Below are positions 25,051 to 34,480 of a DNA stretch of 55,784 nt, piece after piece; within the stretch, counting starts at the first letter, position 1, and every line of letters begins with the position of its first letter. The DNA comes from Syntrophomonadaceae bacterium. Lineage in GTDB: Bacteria > Bacillota_D > Dethiobacteria > DTU022. The stretch is from NCBI GenBank assembly GCA_003551865.1, contig PUNU01000241.1, positions 1-55,784 of the forward strand, given 5' to 3'. Under the pieces are notes generated by a model. The model made no database searches, was not told the origin of the DNA, and saw nothing but the letters and a program-made list of their open reading frames with translations. Both the position numbers and the translations under genes were made by a program.

Positions 25051-26424
25051 TTGAATGCTAATGGTGAAAAGTCACCCCGCAAAAAAGCCCGGGCGCGTGA
25101 AGCGGCTTTAAAAGCTCTTTTCAGGGCGGAACAGAAAAAGGCTTATTTGAACCTGGTCTTGCCCGGTCAACTGCAGGGCTTAAACGATGACGAAAGGTCC
25201 CTGGCTGTCCGGCTGGCCGCCGGGACTATGCAGCATTTAAACACTATCGACTGGGCTTTAAACCATTTTCTGCACCGCTCCCTCAGCGAGCTAACCCCCT
25301 GGATCCGCAATTTACTACGCTTGAGCGCCTACCAGCTGCTTTACTTAAACCGGGTTCCCGCCTACGCGGCGGTCGATGAAGCGGTTTCCCTGGCCCGCCG
25401 CTATGGCCACCGCGGCGTAGCCGGGCTGGTCAACGCCGTATTAAGGCGCCTGGAGGCCGAGGTTGGCGCCCTGCCCTGGCCCGATCCGGGGGAAAAACCG
25501 GTTCAGCATCTTTCTTTGCGGCAAAGCCAGCCCGAATGGCTGGTTTCCCGGTATATAGACCGCCTGGGCTTTGTAGAAGCCGAAAAATGGTGCCGGGCCG
25601 CCAATGAAAAAGCCCCCCTTACAATACGTCCCAACATTTTGCGTACGACACCCGCAAAGCTCGCTGCTGTACTTGGAACCGAAGGTGTCGAAGCCGAACC
25701 CAGCCCCCTTGTTTCAGGAATCCTCAGAGTCAGGACCGGCAGATCGCCTGCCGGCACCGGAGCGTTTAAACAGGGCCTTTTAACCGTCCAGGGTGAAAGC
25801 TCCGCCCTGGTGGCCCCACTGCTGGATCCGGCCCCCGGGGACAAAATAATCGATCTCTGCAGTGCACCGGGAGGCAAGGCGACCCATTTGGCCGAGCTGA
25901 TCGAGGACCGGGGACTGGTCGTGGCCGTCGACCTGCACTTAAACCGCCTGCGTATGGTTGAAAAGGCGGCCCGCCGCCTGGGGCTTAACGCCATTAAAAC
26001 TGTTCCTGCCGACGGGCGTAAAGTCTCCCGGCAAGATTTTTCCACCCCTGATTCTGTTTTGGTCGACGCACCCTGCTCAGGCCTGGGGGTGATCAGGCGA
26101 CTGCCCGAAATTAAGTGGCGGCGGAAAGAAAAGGATTTGCCCGTCCTTAAGAAGACCCAGCTGGAACTGCTAAGCGCCGCCGCACGCCTTCTGCCGGTTG
26201 GAGGAAAACTGCTCTACTCGGTTTGCACCAACGAGCCGGAGGAGACACTGCAGGTGGTGGACGACTTTAATGCGAAAAATAAGGGGTTTGTGCAGGAAGA
26301 TCTGCTGGAAAAAATGCCCGAAACCCTTCGGAAGCGGCAGGAAGATCTCCCGTCTGTCTCACTTTGGCCTCACCGACATGGGGTGGACGGGTTTTTTATC
26401 GCCTGCTGGCATAGAAAGCGGTAA
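25051..26424 (+). CDS. rsmB: 16S rRNA (cytosine-967-C5) methyltransferase RsmB
   Basis: SAM-dependent methyltransferase for C967 of 16S rRNA. A NusB-like N-terminal domain (ALKALFRAEQKKAYLNLVL) is followed by the catalytic domain with DLCSAPGGKATHL (SAM), DAPCSGLGV and YSVCTNEPEE, the last two holding the cysteines used in release and catalysis. The frame is open upstream into fmt; TTG at 25051, two bases after the fmt stop and behind GGAGAG, fits best and gives 457 residues. In most Bacillota rlmN follows; here it does not. Confidence 0.95.
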   Translation: MNANGEKSPRKKARAREAALKALFRAEQKKAYLNLVLPGQLQGLNDDERSLAVRLAAGTMQHLNTIDWALNHFLHRSLSELTPWIRNLLRLSAYQLLYLNRVPAYAAVDEAVSLARRYGHRGVAGLVNAVLRRLEAEVGALPWPDPGEKPVQHLSLRQSQPEWLVSRYIDRLGFVEAEKWCRAANEKAPLTIRPNILRTTPAKLAAVLGTEGVEAEPSPLVSGILRVRTGRSPAGTGAFKQGLLTVQGESSALVAPLLDPAPGDKIIDLCSAPGGKATHLAELIEDRGLVVAVDLHLNRLRMVEKAARRLGLNAIKTVPADGRKVSRQDFSTPDSVLVDAPCSGLGVIRRLPEIKWRRKEKDLPVLKKTQLELLSAAARLLPVGGKLLYSVCTNEPEETLQVVDDFNAKNKGFVQEDLLEKMPETLRKRQEDLPSVSLWPHRHGVDGFFIACWHRKR

Positions 26425-26444
26425 GTCCGTAGATGACGCTTGCC

Positions 26445-26498
26445 AGTGCCCTGTCAATTAAGTTTGTTCTGTTTTTAATTCGCAGCTGCTGCAAGCCG
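26445..26498 (+). repeat. Repeat B, copy 2
   Basis: Complete 54-bp copy starting AGTGCCCTGTCAATT, with core AAGTTTGTTCTGTTTTTAA and ending TGCTGCAAGCCG. It starts 20 bases after the rsmB stop, at the place where rlmN is normally found. Confidence 0.8.
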
Positions 26499-26882
26499 AC
26501 GCCCACCCGGCACTTAGTTCTTTAGCAAGGCCTTATCGCTGTTTCGGACCATTTTTTTCGTAAGCATGACCGGCTGAGTGCCGGGCGGTTCCCGGAATTG
26601 TCACGGCTCGTCTGCGAGCTTCCCCGGGCAGCCTCGACATTTGACACCCGGGCCTGCAGGTCTCGGCCCGACCCTCTTACCACCGACCGGGAGCGGGCCG
26701 GCCTACGGTGCGCTTTATATGGAGTGCCCCGGGCCGCTCGCGTGTTTGAAACACACTCAGTTGGACCGCAAAGTGTAATTTGCTTTTTTGGGGACACGTT
26801 ACGAGAACATGCCCCCAAACCTGCAGGTCAAGGTCAATCCCGTTCCCCTTCGGTAAGATTTTAAATGAGTGATCGCGGATTC
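26499..26882. other. Unassigned GC-rich intergenic region
   Basis: About 380 bases with no convincing coding pattern. Several inverted repeats are visible: GTGTTTGAAACAC near 26742 is nearly a perfect palindrome, and TTTGGGG near 26788 can pair with CCCCAAA near 26813. A phrase GGGGACACGTTAC near 26789 resembles the centre of repeat E. CCTGCAGGTC occurs twice. It could be an eroded gene, a compound of repeats, or a structured RNA; none is proven. Open frames that cross it have no recognisable domain. Confidence 0.4.
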
Positions 26883-26911
26883 TTGCCTCCACAAGCGCTA
26901 TTTGCTATACT
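26883..26911 (+). promoter_or_regulatory. Promoter of prpC-prkC-rsgA-rpe
   Basis: TTGCCT (26883-26888), a 17-base spacer and TATACT (26906-26911) form a good sigma-A promoter, leaving a leader of about 150 bases before prpC. Confidence 0.65.
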
Positions 26912-27070
26912 TTATCCAGCGGTTTGATCATTAAACCTGGTGGAACGGCATCGCGATTAATTTTGTCGGGGAGGCGACTTAATAAATCCCACAATATTTG
27001 CTGCGTATCCCCTGGGTGGGATGAACTGCCGTGTAAGATAAAATATATGACTATGGGAGGCAGATCTATT

Positions 27071-27814
27071 TTGCAGGTAGCGGGCCTGAGCGACCGGGGA
27101 CTGGAACGCACCCGAAACGAAGACAGCTGTTTGGTCAAATCAGACAACGATAAGGCCCTGCTGGTTGTCGCCGACGGCATGGGCGGTCACCGGGCAGGCA
27201 ACGTGGCCAGTGACCTGGCGATCTCCGCCGCCGAAAGATTTTGGAATAACCTGGATGATTGCCACAGTTTGTCTGTCGAAGAAGCCCTAGAAATGATCAG
27301 GCGCTTGATCCTTGAAGCCAATCAGCTGGTTTTACAGGAGGCGGAAAACTCCAGATCCCTCCGGGGTATGGGGACCACTTTAACCGCAGGATTGCTTTGC
27401 GGCAGGCATTTGACCATTGGGCATATAGGTGACAGCCGTGCTTATTTGATCAATGACGGCCAAATAAAATTGCTTACCAGGGATCACTCCCTGGTGGAAG
27501 AACTGATCGAAGCCGGACAGGTAAGCCCGGAAGAGGCCCACACCCACCCCCAGCGCCATGTTCTTACCCGGGCCCTGGGGATTTCTCCAGACCTGCAGGT
27601 AGATGTTAAAGAACTGGAAGTTGAGGCAGGGGCGATCCTGCTTTTCTGCACCGACGGTTTGACCGGGCTGGTAAGCGATGAAGAAATACTGCAAAAATGC
27701 CTCGAAACAAGCGATCCGCATCTGCTGGCGGAAACGCTGATTAATCTGGCCAATTCAAGGGGCGGTCATGATAATATCACTGTGGTGGCAGCCTACGGTA
27801 TTGGGGGTCAATAA
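27071..27814 (+). CDS. prpC: PP2C-family serine/threonine phosphatase
   Basis: Metal-dependent phosphatase that reverses phosphorylation by the neighbouring kinase PrkC. Conserved motifs include RNEDSCL, VVADGMGGHRAG with metal-binding aspartates, GDSRAYL, CTDGLTGLV and GGHDNITVV. TTG at 27071 follows GGGAGG (27055-27060) and places the start right at the domain, giving 247 residues, the family norm; the frame is open back to 26924 without a ribosome site. It lies 5 bases before prkC, the usual pairing. Confidence 0.95.
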   Translation: MQVAGLSDRGLERTRNEDSCLVKSDNDKALLVVADGMGGHRAGNVASDLAISAAERFWNNLDDCHSLSVEEALEMIRRLILEANQLVLQEAENSRSLRGMGTTLTAGLLCGRHLTIGHIGDSRAYLINDGQIKLLTRDHSLVEELIEAGQVSPEEAHTHPQRHVLTRALGISPDLQVDVKELEVEAGAILLFCTDGLTGLVSDEEILQKCLETSDPHLLAETLINLANSRGGHDNITVVAAYGIGGQ

Positions 27815-27819
27815 TTGAG

Positions 27820-29469
27820 ATGGAAGGGAAAGTACTGGCGGGACGCTATGAGCTTCTCGAAAAGATTGCCGAGGGGGGTATGGCCCGGGTTTACCGGGGT
27901 CGGGATACCCTTCTTAAGCGGACGGTGGCTGTTAAAGTCCTCAAAGACCAGATGACAGGAGACGCCTCGTTTATTCGCCGTTTTGAACGCGAAGCGCAAT
28001 CTGCGGCGGCCTTGTCCCATCCCAACATTGTTAACGTTTACGATGTCGGTGAAGAAGAAGGCACCCACTTCATTATAATGGAATACGTGGAAGGCAGGAG
28101 CTTAAAAGATTACATCAGGGAAAAGGGTCGACTTTCTCCCGATGAAGCGGTCCACTTAGCCCGCCAGATTGGCGAAGCTTTGCAGAATGCTCACGAGTAC
28201 GGGGTAGTCCACCGCGACATTAAACCGCAAAACATCCTTTTTTCCCGGGACGGTAATGTTAAAGTAACCGACTTTGGCATAGCCATTGCCGGTGATGGAG
28301 TGACGGTAACCGTCGGCGATGAAATAATCGGTTCGGTTCAGTACATTTCACCGGAACAGGCCCGCGGGGAAACGGCCGGCAAGCAGTCGGATTTGTATTC
28401 CCTGGGCGTCGTGCTGTACGAGATGGTCACCGGCAAACTGCCTTTCAGTGGTGAAAGTCCGGTAGCCGTGGCCATGAAGCACATCCATGAAGAAATTGTT
28501 CCGCCCCGGCGGCTGGTTAAAAATATTCCCGAAGCCCTGGAGCAGATTATTCTCAGGGCTCTCAATAAAGATACCGGCGAGCGCTACACCAGTGCCGCTG
28601 AATTTCTCGACGATCTTTATTCCGCCGAAGAAAAGGGAGTGGTAAGGAGTACTATCCGGCGGGGCAATTATCACAATTACGAGAATGATGACAATGATAC
28701 AGTGCTGAGGCCTGATGAGCCGGACCATAATCAAATGGGCAATGACATATTTGGCCCCCCGGCTAAAAAGCGGTCCTGGGCCTGGCTAAAACTGCTGATA
28801 GCCGTTATCGTTCTGGCCCTGCTCCTAATCGGCGGTGGATTTCTGTTCAGCAGCTACTTGTTTGTCCCGGAAGTAGCGGTTCCCGAGGTCCGGGAAATGA
28901 GCCAAAGCGAAGCGGCCCGGACATTAAGGGAAGCGGACCTGATACCCAATCCTGAAGTTGTCTATGTCCATGACGAAGAGATAGAAGTGGGCAGTGTGAT
29001 AAAAACCGATCCTCCGGCGGGGAGGTCTGTTCGCAAAAACCGGGAAATCGATCTTTATGTCAGCAAGGGGCCCGATTATATCGTTACCCCTGATTTGGCA
29101 GGGCGGACCGAAATGGAAGCAAGGGTTATGCTGAGAGATCTCGGCTTGACTATGAGCGTGGTCCGCGAGCACCATGAAGAAGTTCCCCAGGGCGAAATAT
29201 TTCGGCAGATTCCCGGGGAATCCCTGCGCATATCGCAGGGAGATGAAGTGGTCGTTTATATCAGCGAGGGTCCGGAGCCGATTGAGATGGCCAACCTGGT
29301 CGGCTACTCAGAAGAGGGAGCCCTTAAATATATCGATGAACATGACCTTCGGCCCGTTGTTTTCAAACAGTTCTCGCCGGGCAACCGCGGCTATGTCATC
29401 GAACAAGATCCCGAGCCGGGAGAAGAAATTATGTCAGGGCAGCGTGTCGAGCTCGTAATCGGCGAATAG
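27820..29469 (+). CDS. prkC: PASTA-domain serine/threonine kinase PrkC
   Basis: Membrane kinase that senses muropeptides or cell-wall precursors. The kinase domain (about residues 10-270) has GGMARVYRG, the lysine in VAVKVLK, HRDIKPQN and TDFGIA. A membrane segment lies near residues 323-345 (LLIAVIVLALLLIGGGFLF). Three extracellular PASTA repeats follow, starting near VPEVAVPEVREM, IVTPDLAGRTEM and IEMANLVGYSEE. The 549 residues are slightly shorter than the 3-4 repeat enzymes of Bacillus. RsgA, downstream, is a known substrate of this kinase type. Confidence 0.96.
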   Translation: MEGKVLAGRYELLEKIAEGGMARVYRGRDTLLKRTVAVKVLKDQMTGDASFIRRFEREAQSAAALSHPNIVNVYDVGEEEGTHFIIMEYVEGRSLKDYIREKGRLSPDEAVHLARQIGEALQNAHEYGVVHRDIKPQNILFSRDGNVKVTDFGIAIAGDGVTVTVGDEIIGSVQYISPEQARGETAGKQSDLYSLGVVLYEMVTGKLPFSGESPVAVAMKHIHEEIVPPRRLVKNIPEALEQIILRALNKDTGERYTSAAEFLDDLYSAEEKGVVRSTIRRGNYHNYENDDNDTVLRPDEPDHNQMGNDIFGPPAKKRSWAWLKLLIAVIVLALLLIGGGFLFSSYLFVPEVAVPEVREMSQSEAARTLREADLIPNPEVVYVHDEEIEVGSVIKTDPPAGRSVRKNREIDLYVSKGPDYIVTPDLAGRTEMEARVMLRDLGLTMSVVREHHEEVPQGEIFRQIPGESLRISQGDEVVVYISEGPEPIEMANLVGYSEEGALKYIDEHDLRPVVFKQFSPGNRGYVIEQDPEPGEEIMSGQRVELVIGE

Positions 29470-29480
29470 GGAGGTTTTGT

Positions 29481-30374
29481 TTGCGAAAGGGAAAAGTTGT
29501 TAAGGCGGCGGGCGGGTTTTTTAACGTCCGGGACGACTCGGGCAGGGAATATTTCTGCCGGGCCAGGGGATCAATAAAAAAAGGCGGAGACGCCCTTATG
29601 GTCGGGGACTGGGTCCATTTTGCCCTGTCGTCGGACAGTGTCCCGGCTTCTCTTCCCGGTGAAGGAGTGATTGAAGAACGCCTCCCGCGGAAAAATCGCC
29701 TTTACCGGCCCCCGGTGGCCAATGTTGACCAGTTGATCATCATCATGTCGCTTAAACTTCCCGAGTGCAACTGGCAGCTGGTCAGCAGGCTTCTGGTCCT
29801 GGCCGAAAAAGAAGGGTTGTCCTCCCTGCTTTGCCTGAACAAAACCGACCTGGTCAATGATGCAGAGATCCGGGAGCTTGCCGGAAATCTCGACCCTTAT
29901 CCTTATCCGGTCCTTTACACCTGCGCCTTAAGCGGTGAAGGAATAGATCGTCTGAAGGAATGCCTGCGCAGTAAATGTTCAGTTTTTGCCGGTCCCTCGG
30001 GGGTGGGCAAATCTTCTCTTTTAAATGCAATTCAGCCGGGCTTGTCTTTACAGGCCGCACCGGTCAGTAAAAAAATAAAGCGCGGCCGGCATACTACCCG
30101 CCAGGCTGAAATACTTGTCCTTGACAACGGCGGTTCAGTGGTGGATACGCCGGGATTTATGCGGATTGACTTCGAAAATATTGAAGTGGAAGAACTGCCC
30201 GGGTTGTTTCCAGAATTTGAACGCTTTCGGGGGCACTGCGCTTTTCGGAACTGTTTCCACTTAAGTGAGCCCGACTGTGCGGTGCGCCGGGAAATAAGCA
30301 GTAAAATAAACCCGATGCGTTACGAGCATTACGGGCATTTTATGAAGGAACTGACCAAACAGGAGGCATACTGA
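29481..30374 (+). CDS. rsgA: Ribosome small-subunit-dependent GTPase RsgA
   Basis: Circularly permuted GTPase that aids late 30S maturation. The order of motifs is permuted as expected: NKTD near residue 118 comes before the P-loop GPSGVGKSSLLN near residue 172, then DTPGFMRID. An N-terminal OB fold and a C-terminal zinc site (CAFRNCFHLSEPDCAVR) are present. TTG at 29481 follows GGGAGG (29469-29474), which overlaps the prkC stop. The 297 residues match the family. Confidence 0.96.
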   Translation: MRKGKVVKAAGGFFNVRDDSGREYFCRARGSIKKGGDALMVGDWVHFALSSDSVPASLPGEGVIEERLPRKNRLYRPPVANVDQLIIIMSLKLPECNWQLVSRLLVLAEKEGLSSLLCLNKTDLVNDAEIRELAGNLDPYPYPVLYTCALSGEGIDRLKECLRSKCSVFAGPSGVGKSSLLNAIQPGLSLQAAPVSKKIKRGRHTTRQAEILVLDNGGSVVDTPGFMRIDFENIEVEELPGLFPEFERFRGHCAFRNCFHLSEPDCAVRREISSKINPMRYEHYGHFMKELTKQEAY

Positions 30375-30376
30375 GC

Positions 30377-31033
30377 ATGGCCGTTAAAGTGGCTCCCTCG
30401 CTGTTGTCGGCAGATTTCAGCTGTCTACGTGAAGAAGTTCAACGGATCGAAGCGCACGGCGCCGACTGGGTTCATCTCGATATCATGGACGGCCACTTTG
30501 TGCCGACCATAACAGTCGGCCCCCTTGTGGCTGCTGCTCTGCGCCCCCATACGGATCTCTTTATTGATGCCCATCTGATGGTAAACGATCCGGAAGATCA
30601 CATCGATTCATTTATCCGGGCCGGGGTGAACCTGGTTACCGTGCAGGCCGAGGTCACCGGCCATCTTGACCGGGTACTGCGAAAAATAAAGGACAGCGGG
30701 GCAAAAGCCGGGGTGGCTTTGAACCCGGCTACAGCACCGGAAACTCTTGAATATGTATGGCCCCTGCTCGACCTTGTCCTGGTGATGAGCGTTAATCCGG
30801 GAGCCGGCGGGCAGGCATTCATACCCGCTGTTTTGCCCAAAATCGGCATTATCGCCGAACAGATAAAAGCCCGCGGGCTTAACCTGGAACTGCAGGTAGA
30901 CGGCGGGGTCAACCGCGAAACCGCACCGCAGATCGTCCGGGCCGGTGCCACCGTCCTGGTAGCCGGGTCGGCTGTTTTTAAAAACAAAGACGGCATGAAG
31001 CTTATCGGCGAGCTAAAAGCCCTCGGCGGCTAA
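30377..31033 (+). CDS. rpe: Ribulose-phosphate 3-epimerase
   Basis: Interconverts ribulose 5-phosphate and xylulose 5-phosphate in the pentose phosphate pathway. The TIM-barrel motifs APSLLSADF, HLDIMDGHFVPTITVGP, DAHLMV, VMSVNPGAGGQAF and VDGGVN are all present, with metal-binding histidines and aspartates. The 218 residues are of normal length. ATG at 30377 follows GGAGG and lies 2 bases after rsgA. Its product feeds ribulose 5-phosphate to the riboflavin pathway downstream, a metabolic link only. Confidence 0.97.
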   Translation: MAVKVAPSLLSADFSCLREEVQRIEAHGADWVHLDIMDGHFVPTITVGPLVAAALRPHTDLFIDAHLMVNDPEDHIDSFIRAGVNLVTVQAEVTGHLDRVLRKIKDSGAKAGVALNPATAPETLEYVWPLLDLVLVMSVNPGAGGQAFIPAVLPKIGIIAEQIKARGLNLELQVDGGVNRETAPQIVRAGATVLVAGSAVFKNKDGMKLIGELKALGG

Positions 31034-31035
31034 TT

Positions 31036-31063
31036 TTGAAAAAAAGTAAATATGTGCTATAAT
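31036..31063 (+). promoter_or_regulatory. Promoter of the riboflavin operon
   Basis: TTGAAA (31036-31041), a 16-base spacer and TATAAT (31058-31063) with an extended TGC before it, located just upstream of the FMN riboswitch. Confidence 0.7.
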
Positions 31064-31077
31064 CCAGATAACCGTTA

Positions 31078-31232
31078 TCTTCAGGGTCTGGTGAGATGGG
31101 CGTTTGCCCTTCAATTCCGAACCGGTGGTGATGCTTAGGGGCCGTAAAGTCCTGAAGCTAAGCCCGCGAGCCCATAAGGGCTGATCCGGTGCAAATCCGG
31201 AGCCGACAGTATAGTCTGGAAGGGAGAAGAAA
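31078..31232 (+). promoter_or_regulatory. FMN riboswitch (RFN element)
   Basis: Conserved RFN blocks are evident: TCTTCAGGGTCTGGTGAGAT at the 5' side, CCGAACCGGTGGTGATGC, GCCCGCGAGCC, and GATCCGGTGCAAATCCGGAG followed by CCGACAGTATAGTCTGGA and GGGAGAAGAA. FMN binding is expected to favour the downstream terminator and switch off riboflavin synthesis. Confidence 0.96.
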
Positions 31233-31266
31233 CGGAACCAAAGCAGCCTTGTTCGACCTAAATCGA

Positions 31267-31297
31267 CCCTGAAGCATATATGTGCTCAGGGCTTTTT
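31267..31297 (+). terminator. Riboswitch expression-platform terminator
   Basis: CCCTG (31267-31271) and AGCA (31273-31276) pair with TGCT and CAGGG (31283-31291) around a short loop with one bulged A, followed by CTTTTT. It lies 35 bases after the FMN aptamer and about 95 bases before ribD. Confidence 0.8.
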
Positions 31298-31392
31298 ATA
31301 TACGGGAGCGAAAAATGAGACACCCGCATTACACTCCCGTCCTGGAGACTGATTATTTAAGTCCTGAAACCCATTTAGAGAGGTGAGACCAG

Positions 31393-32538
31393 TTGGACGT
31401 TGATGATCGATTTATGTGGATGGCCCTGGACCTGGCCCGCCAGGGACGCGGCCGCACCAGCCCCAATCCGTTGGTGGGAGCGGTTGTTGTCCAGGGCACC
31501 GAAGTGGTGGGCAGCGGCTACCATCAGTATGCCGGTTCGCCGCACGCCGAAATCGTAGCTCTGAAAAAAGCCGGCGAAAAGGCGCGTGACGCCACACTCT
31601 ATCTAAACATCGAACCCTGCAACCACCACGGTCGGACCGGACCCTGCACCGAGGCTATTATCAAGGCCGGTATCAGCAGGGTGGTGGCCGCAATGCAAGA
31701 TCCCAATCCCCTGGTATCGGGCCGCGGTTTTGCGCGGTTGTCCGAAGCGGGAATCAAAGTTAAAGAAGGGGTGCTGGAAAATAAAGCCAAGAAATTAAAC
31801 GAGATTTACATTAAGTACATCACCACGGGCCTGCCCTTTGTCGCCGCCAAGGTGGCCATGAGTCTTGACGGAAAGACGGGGACTCATACCGGGGAATCGC
31901 ACTGGATTACCGGTGAAAAAGCCCGCCAGTTTGTCCATCGCCTGCGCGATCACACCGATGCAATTATGGTCGGTATTGAAACAATTTTAAAAGATGATCC
32001 CCGCCTGACGGCCAGGGTCGAAGGCGGAGGGGGCAAAGATCCGGTGCGGGTTATCGTCGACAGCAGGGCTCGTTTGCCCCTCGATGCCCGGGTTATCAGC
32101 AGCAGCTCTTCGGCGGGCATAATCCTTGCCGTAACCGAACAGGTCTCGGAGGAAAAGCGCCGGGCCCTCCGGGATAAAGGGGTCGAGGTTTTGGTCCTGC
32201 CGTCGGTGGAAGATCGGGTTGACCTGGTAGCCTTGATGAAAAAACTGGCCGAGCGGGAGCTTGCCGCGGTCCTGGTTGAGGGAGGGGGCACCCTAAACTT
32301 CAGCCTCCTTCAGCAGTCGCTGATCGACAAGCTTTTTGTGTTTATCGCTCCCCTGATTCTCGGCGGCGGGGAAAGCCCTACATCCTTTGCCGGCCCGGGC
32401 ATCAATTCTCTGACCGAAGCCTGGACAATTGAAGATATTGAAATGAAGCAGTTCAACCGTGACCTGCTTCTGATCGGCTACCCGGTGGGCAGGCGGGTGC
32501 CGGATGAACTTCGCAAAGCGGAAGCCGAGACCCGGTAG
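31393..32538 (+). CDS. ribD: Bifunctional riboflavin deaminase-reductase RibD
   Basis: Catalyses deamination and then reduction of the pyrimidine intermediate of riboflavin synthesis. The deaminase zinc site is SPHAEIVAL and EPCNHHGRTGPC in the first 80 residues; the reductase domain starts near residue 150 (AKVAMSLDGKTGTHTGES) and ends with GGGTLNFSLLQQ. TTG at 31393 follows GAGAGGTGAG. The 381 residues are of normal length. It is first in the riboflavin operon under FMN riboswitch control. Confidence 0.96.
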   Translation: MDVDDRFMWMALDLARQGRGRTSPNPLVGAVVVQGTEVVGSGYHQYAGSPHAEIVALKKAGEKARDATLYLNIEPCNHHGRTGPCTEAIIKAGISRVVAAMQDPNPLVSGRGFARLSEAGIKVKEGVLENKAKKLNEIYIKYITTGLPFVAAKVAMSLDGKTGTHTGESHWITGEKARQFVHRLRDHTDAIMVGIETILKDDPRLTARVEGGGGKDPVRVIVDSRARLPLDARVISSSSSAGIILAVTEQVSEEKRRALRDKGVEVLVLPSVEDRVDLVALMKKLAERELAAVLVEGGGTLNFSLLQQSLIDKLFVFIAPLILGGGESPTSFAGPGINSLTEAWTIEDIEMKQFNRDLLLIGYPVGRRVPDELRKAEAETR

Positions 32539-32570
32539 TAAAATTTGTTTTGGTGGAGGGTGAGCACTTT

Positions 32571-33227
32571 TTGTTCACGGGAATAATTGAAGAAGTGGGC
32601 ACCATACGCCGCATCAGCAAATCTGCCGATGGGGCCGGCCTGGTGATTGGCGCCGGAGAGGTGCTTTCCGACCTGAAGCTTGGAGACAGTATTGCCGTAA
32701 GCGGTCCCTGCCTCACGGTGACCGCTGTGGAGCGGAATGGTTTTACCGCCTGGGCTATGCCGGAGACCCTTAAAAGAACCAGCTTGGAGGCGGCCGGGGC
32801 GGGTGACAAAGTCAACCTGGAACGGGCCCTGGCCCTGGGCGGGCGCCTTGGTGGCCACCTGATCAGCGGGCATATCGATGCTGTGGTAACTGTTGGCCGC
32901 CGCAGCCTTGAGGGCGGGGCAATCCTGCTTTACCTTGAAACGCCCGGGCATCTGCTCCGCTATATTATTCCCAAGGGTTCCGCCGCCCTCGATGGGGTCA
33001 GCCTGACCGTGATCGAGGTCGATTCGTCCGGTTTTTCTGTCGGCTTAATCCCGCACACCGCCGGTCAGACTACCCTGGGCCAAAAAGAGCCGGGGGAAGC
33101 AGTAAACCTCGAAGTTGATTTGATTGGCAAATATGTTGAAAAAATGCTGCAGCCCCATCTGGATAAAAATGTAAATCAAAAAGAGTCGATTACCATGTCC
33201 CTTCTGCAGGAAAAGGGGTACCTCTAG
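32571..33227 (+). CDS. ribE: Riboflavin synthase alpha subunit
   Basis: Dismutates two lumazine molecules to riboflavin. The protein is an internal duplication of two lumazine-binding domains: the first begins [12 protein letters not shown] and the second is around [15 protein letters not shown] at 32571 is chosen because GGAGGGTGAG (32554-32563) lies 7 bases upstream and the protein then starts with the invariant FTGIIEE; this gives 218 residues. The rest of the frame upstream is not part of the family. Confidence 0.95.
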   Translation: MFTGIIEEVGTIRRISKSADGAGLVIGAGEVLSDLKLGDSIAVSGPCLTVTAVERNGFTAWAMPETLKRTSLEAAGAGDKVNLERALALGGRLGGHLISGHIDAVVTVGRRSLEGGAILLYLETPGHLLRYIIPKGSAALDGVSLTVIEVDSSGFSVGLIPHTAGQTTLGQKEPGEAVNLEVDLIGKYVEKMLQPHLDKNVNQKESITMSLLQEKGYL

Positions 33228-33257
33228 CTACTTAGAAACCGAAGGAGTGAAGCGAGA

Positions 33258-34460
33258 GTGGACTTTAACACCATAGATGAAGCCTTAAAGGATTTAAAAG
33301 AGGGACGGATGGTTGTTGTTGTGGACGATGAAGACCGGGAAAACGAAGGCGACCTGGTCATGGCCGCCGAAAAAGTTACCCCGGAAGCGGTAAATTTTAT
33401 GATCCGCTATGCCCGCGGCCTGGTCTGCGCCCCGCTTAAATCGGAGAGGGTGCGCGAGCTGGACCTGCCGCCCATGGTTTCCCAAAGCAACGATACACAC
33501 TGTACCGCTTTTACCGTTTCGGTCGATGCCGGTTCTTGCACTACCGGAATTTCCGCTTTTGAACGGGCCGAAACGATCAAGGCCCTGATTGATCCGGAAA
33601 CCAAACCCTCTGATTTACAGCGGCCCGGCCATATCTTCCCCCTGGAGGCCATGGAAGGAGGAGTTCTGCGGCGGGCCGGCCATACCGAGGCGGCGGTAGA
33701 CCTGGCCACCCTGGCCGGACTAAAACCGGCCGGGGCGATTTGTGAAATAATAAACGAAGACGGCAGTATGGCCAGGTTGCCCCAGCTGATCGAGTTTTGC
33801 CGGGAGCACAATTTGAAACTGATCAGCATTGCCGATCTGATCAGCTACCGCATGAAGAAAGAGAAGCTGGTGTGGCGTGCGGCTAATGCCGAAATGCCCA
33901 CGGTTTTCGGTACTTTCAAACTGATAGCCTACGAAAATAATATCGACAACCAGGTCCACCTGGCCCTGATCAAGGGCGAGATAAAACCTGATGAACCGAC
34001 CCTGGTGCGGGTTCACTCCGAGTGCCTGACCGGCGACGTTTTTGCTTCCCTGCGCTGCGACTGCGGCAAGCAGATGCACCAGGCCATGAAGAAAATTGCC
34101 GAACACGGCAGCGGTGTTTTAATTTATATGCGCCAGGAAGGCCGGGGTATCGGCCTGCTGAATAAAATTAAGGCCTATGAACTGCAGGACGGAGGGATAG
34201 ATACCGTGGAAGCCAACGAGGTGCTCGGCTTTGCCGCCGACCTGCGCGATTACGGGGTGGGAGCCCAGATAATGGTTGATCTGGGATTGAGAGAGATCTG
34301 CTTGTTAACCAACAATCCCCGTAAAATAAAAGGGCTTGAAGGATACGACCTGAATATTGTCGAAAGAATACCCCTGGAAATTGTTCCCTGTCAGCATAAC
34401 AGCACCTACCTGCTGACCAAGAAAAACAAATTGGGCCACTTCTTAAATATGGCCCGGTAA
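33258..34460 (+). CDS. ribBA: Bifunctional 3,4-dihydroxy-2-butanone 4-phosphate synthase / GTP cyclohydrolase II
   Basis: Makes both precursors of riboflavin. The RibB half (about residues 1-200) has [11 protein letters not shown] and [10 protein letters not shown]; the RibA half has the zinc cysteines in [17 protein letters not shown] and the GTP-binding [19 protein letters not shown]. The 400 residues fit the fused form. GTG at 33258 follows GGAGTG. It lies third in the ribD-ribE-ribBA-ribH order, the common arrangement in Bacillota. Confidence 0.97.
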   Translation: MDFNTIDEALKDLKEGRMVVVVDDEDRENEGDLVMAAEKVTPEAVNFMIRYARGLVCAPLKSERVRELDLPPMVSQSNDTHCTAFTVSVDAGSCTTGISAFERAETIKALIDPETKPSDLQRPGHIFPLEAMEGGVLRRAGHTEAAVDLATLAGLKPAGAICEIINEDGSMARLPQLIEFCREHNLKLISIADLISYRMKKEKLVWRAANAEMPTVFGTFKLIAYENNIDNQVHLALIKGEIKPDEPTLVRVHSECLTGDVFASLRCDCGKQMHQAMKKIAEHGSGVLIYMRQEGRGIGLLNKIKAYELQDGGIDTVEANEVLGFAADLRDYGVGAQIMVDLGLREICLLTNNPRKIKGLEGYDLNIVERIPLEIVPCQHNSTYLLTKKNKLGHFLNMAR

Positions 34461-34480
34461 CAGGAAAAGGAGTGACAGGT

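Noticed and set aside
26522..26864. Frames of 88-98 codons in the gap after rsmB
   Set aside because: They are arginine- and serine-rich with no recognisable domain, occur on both strands over the same GC-rich stretch, and have no convincing ribosome site.
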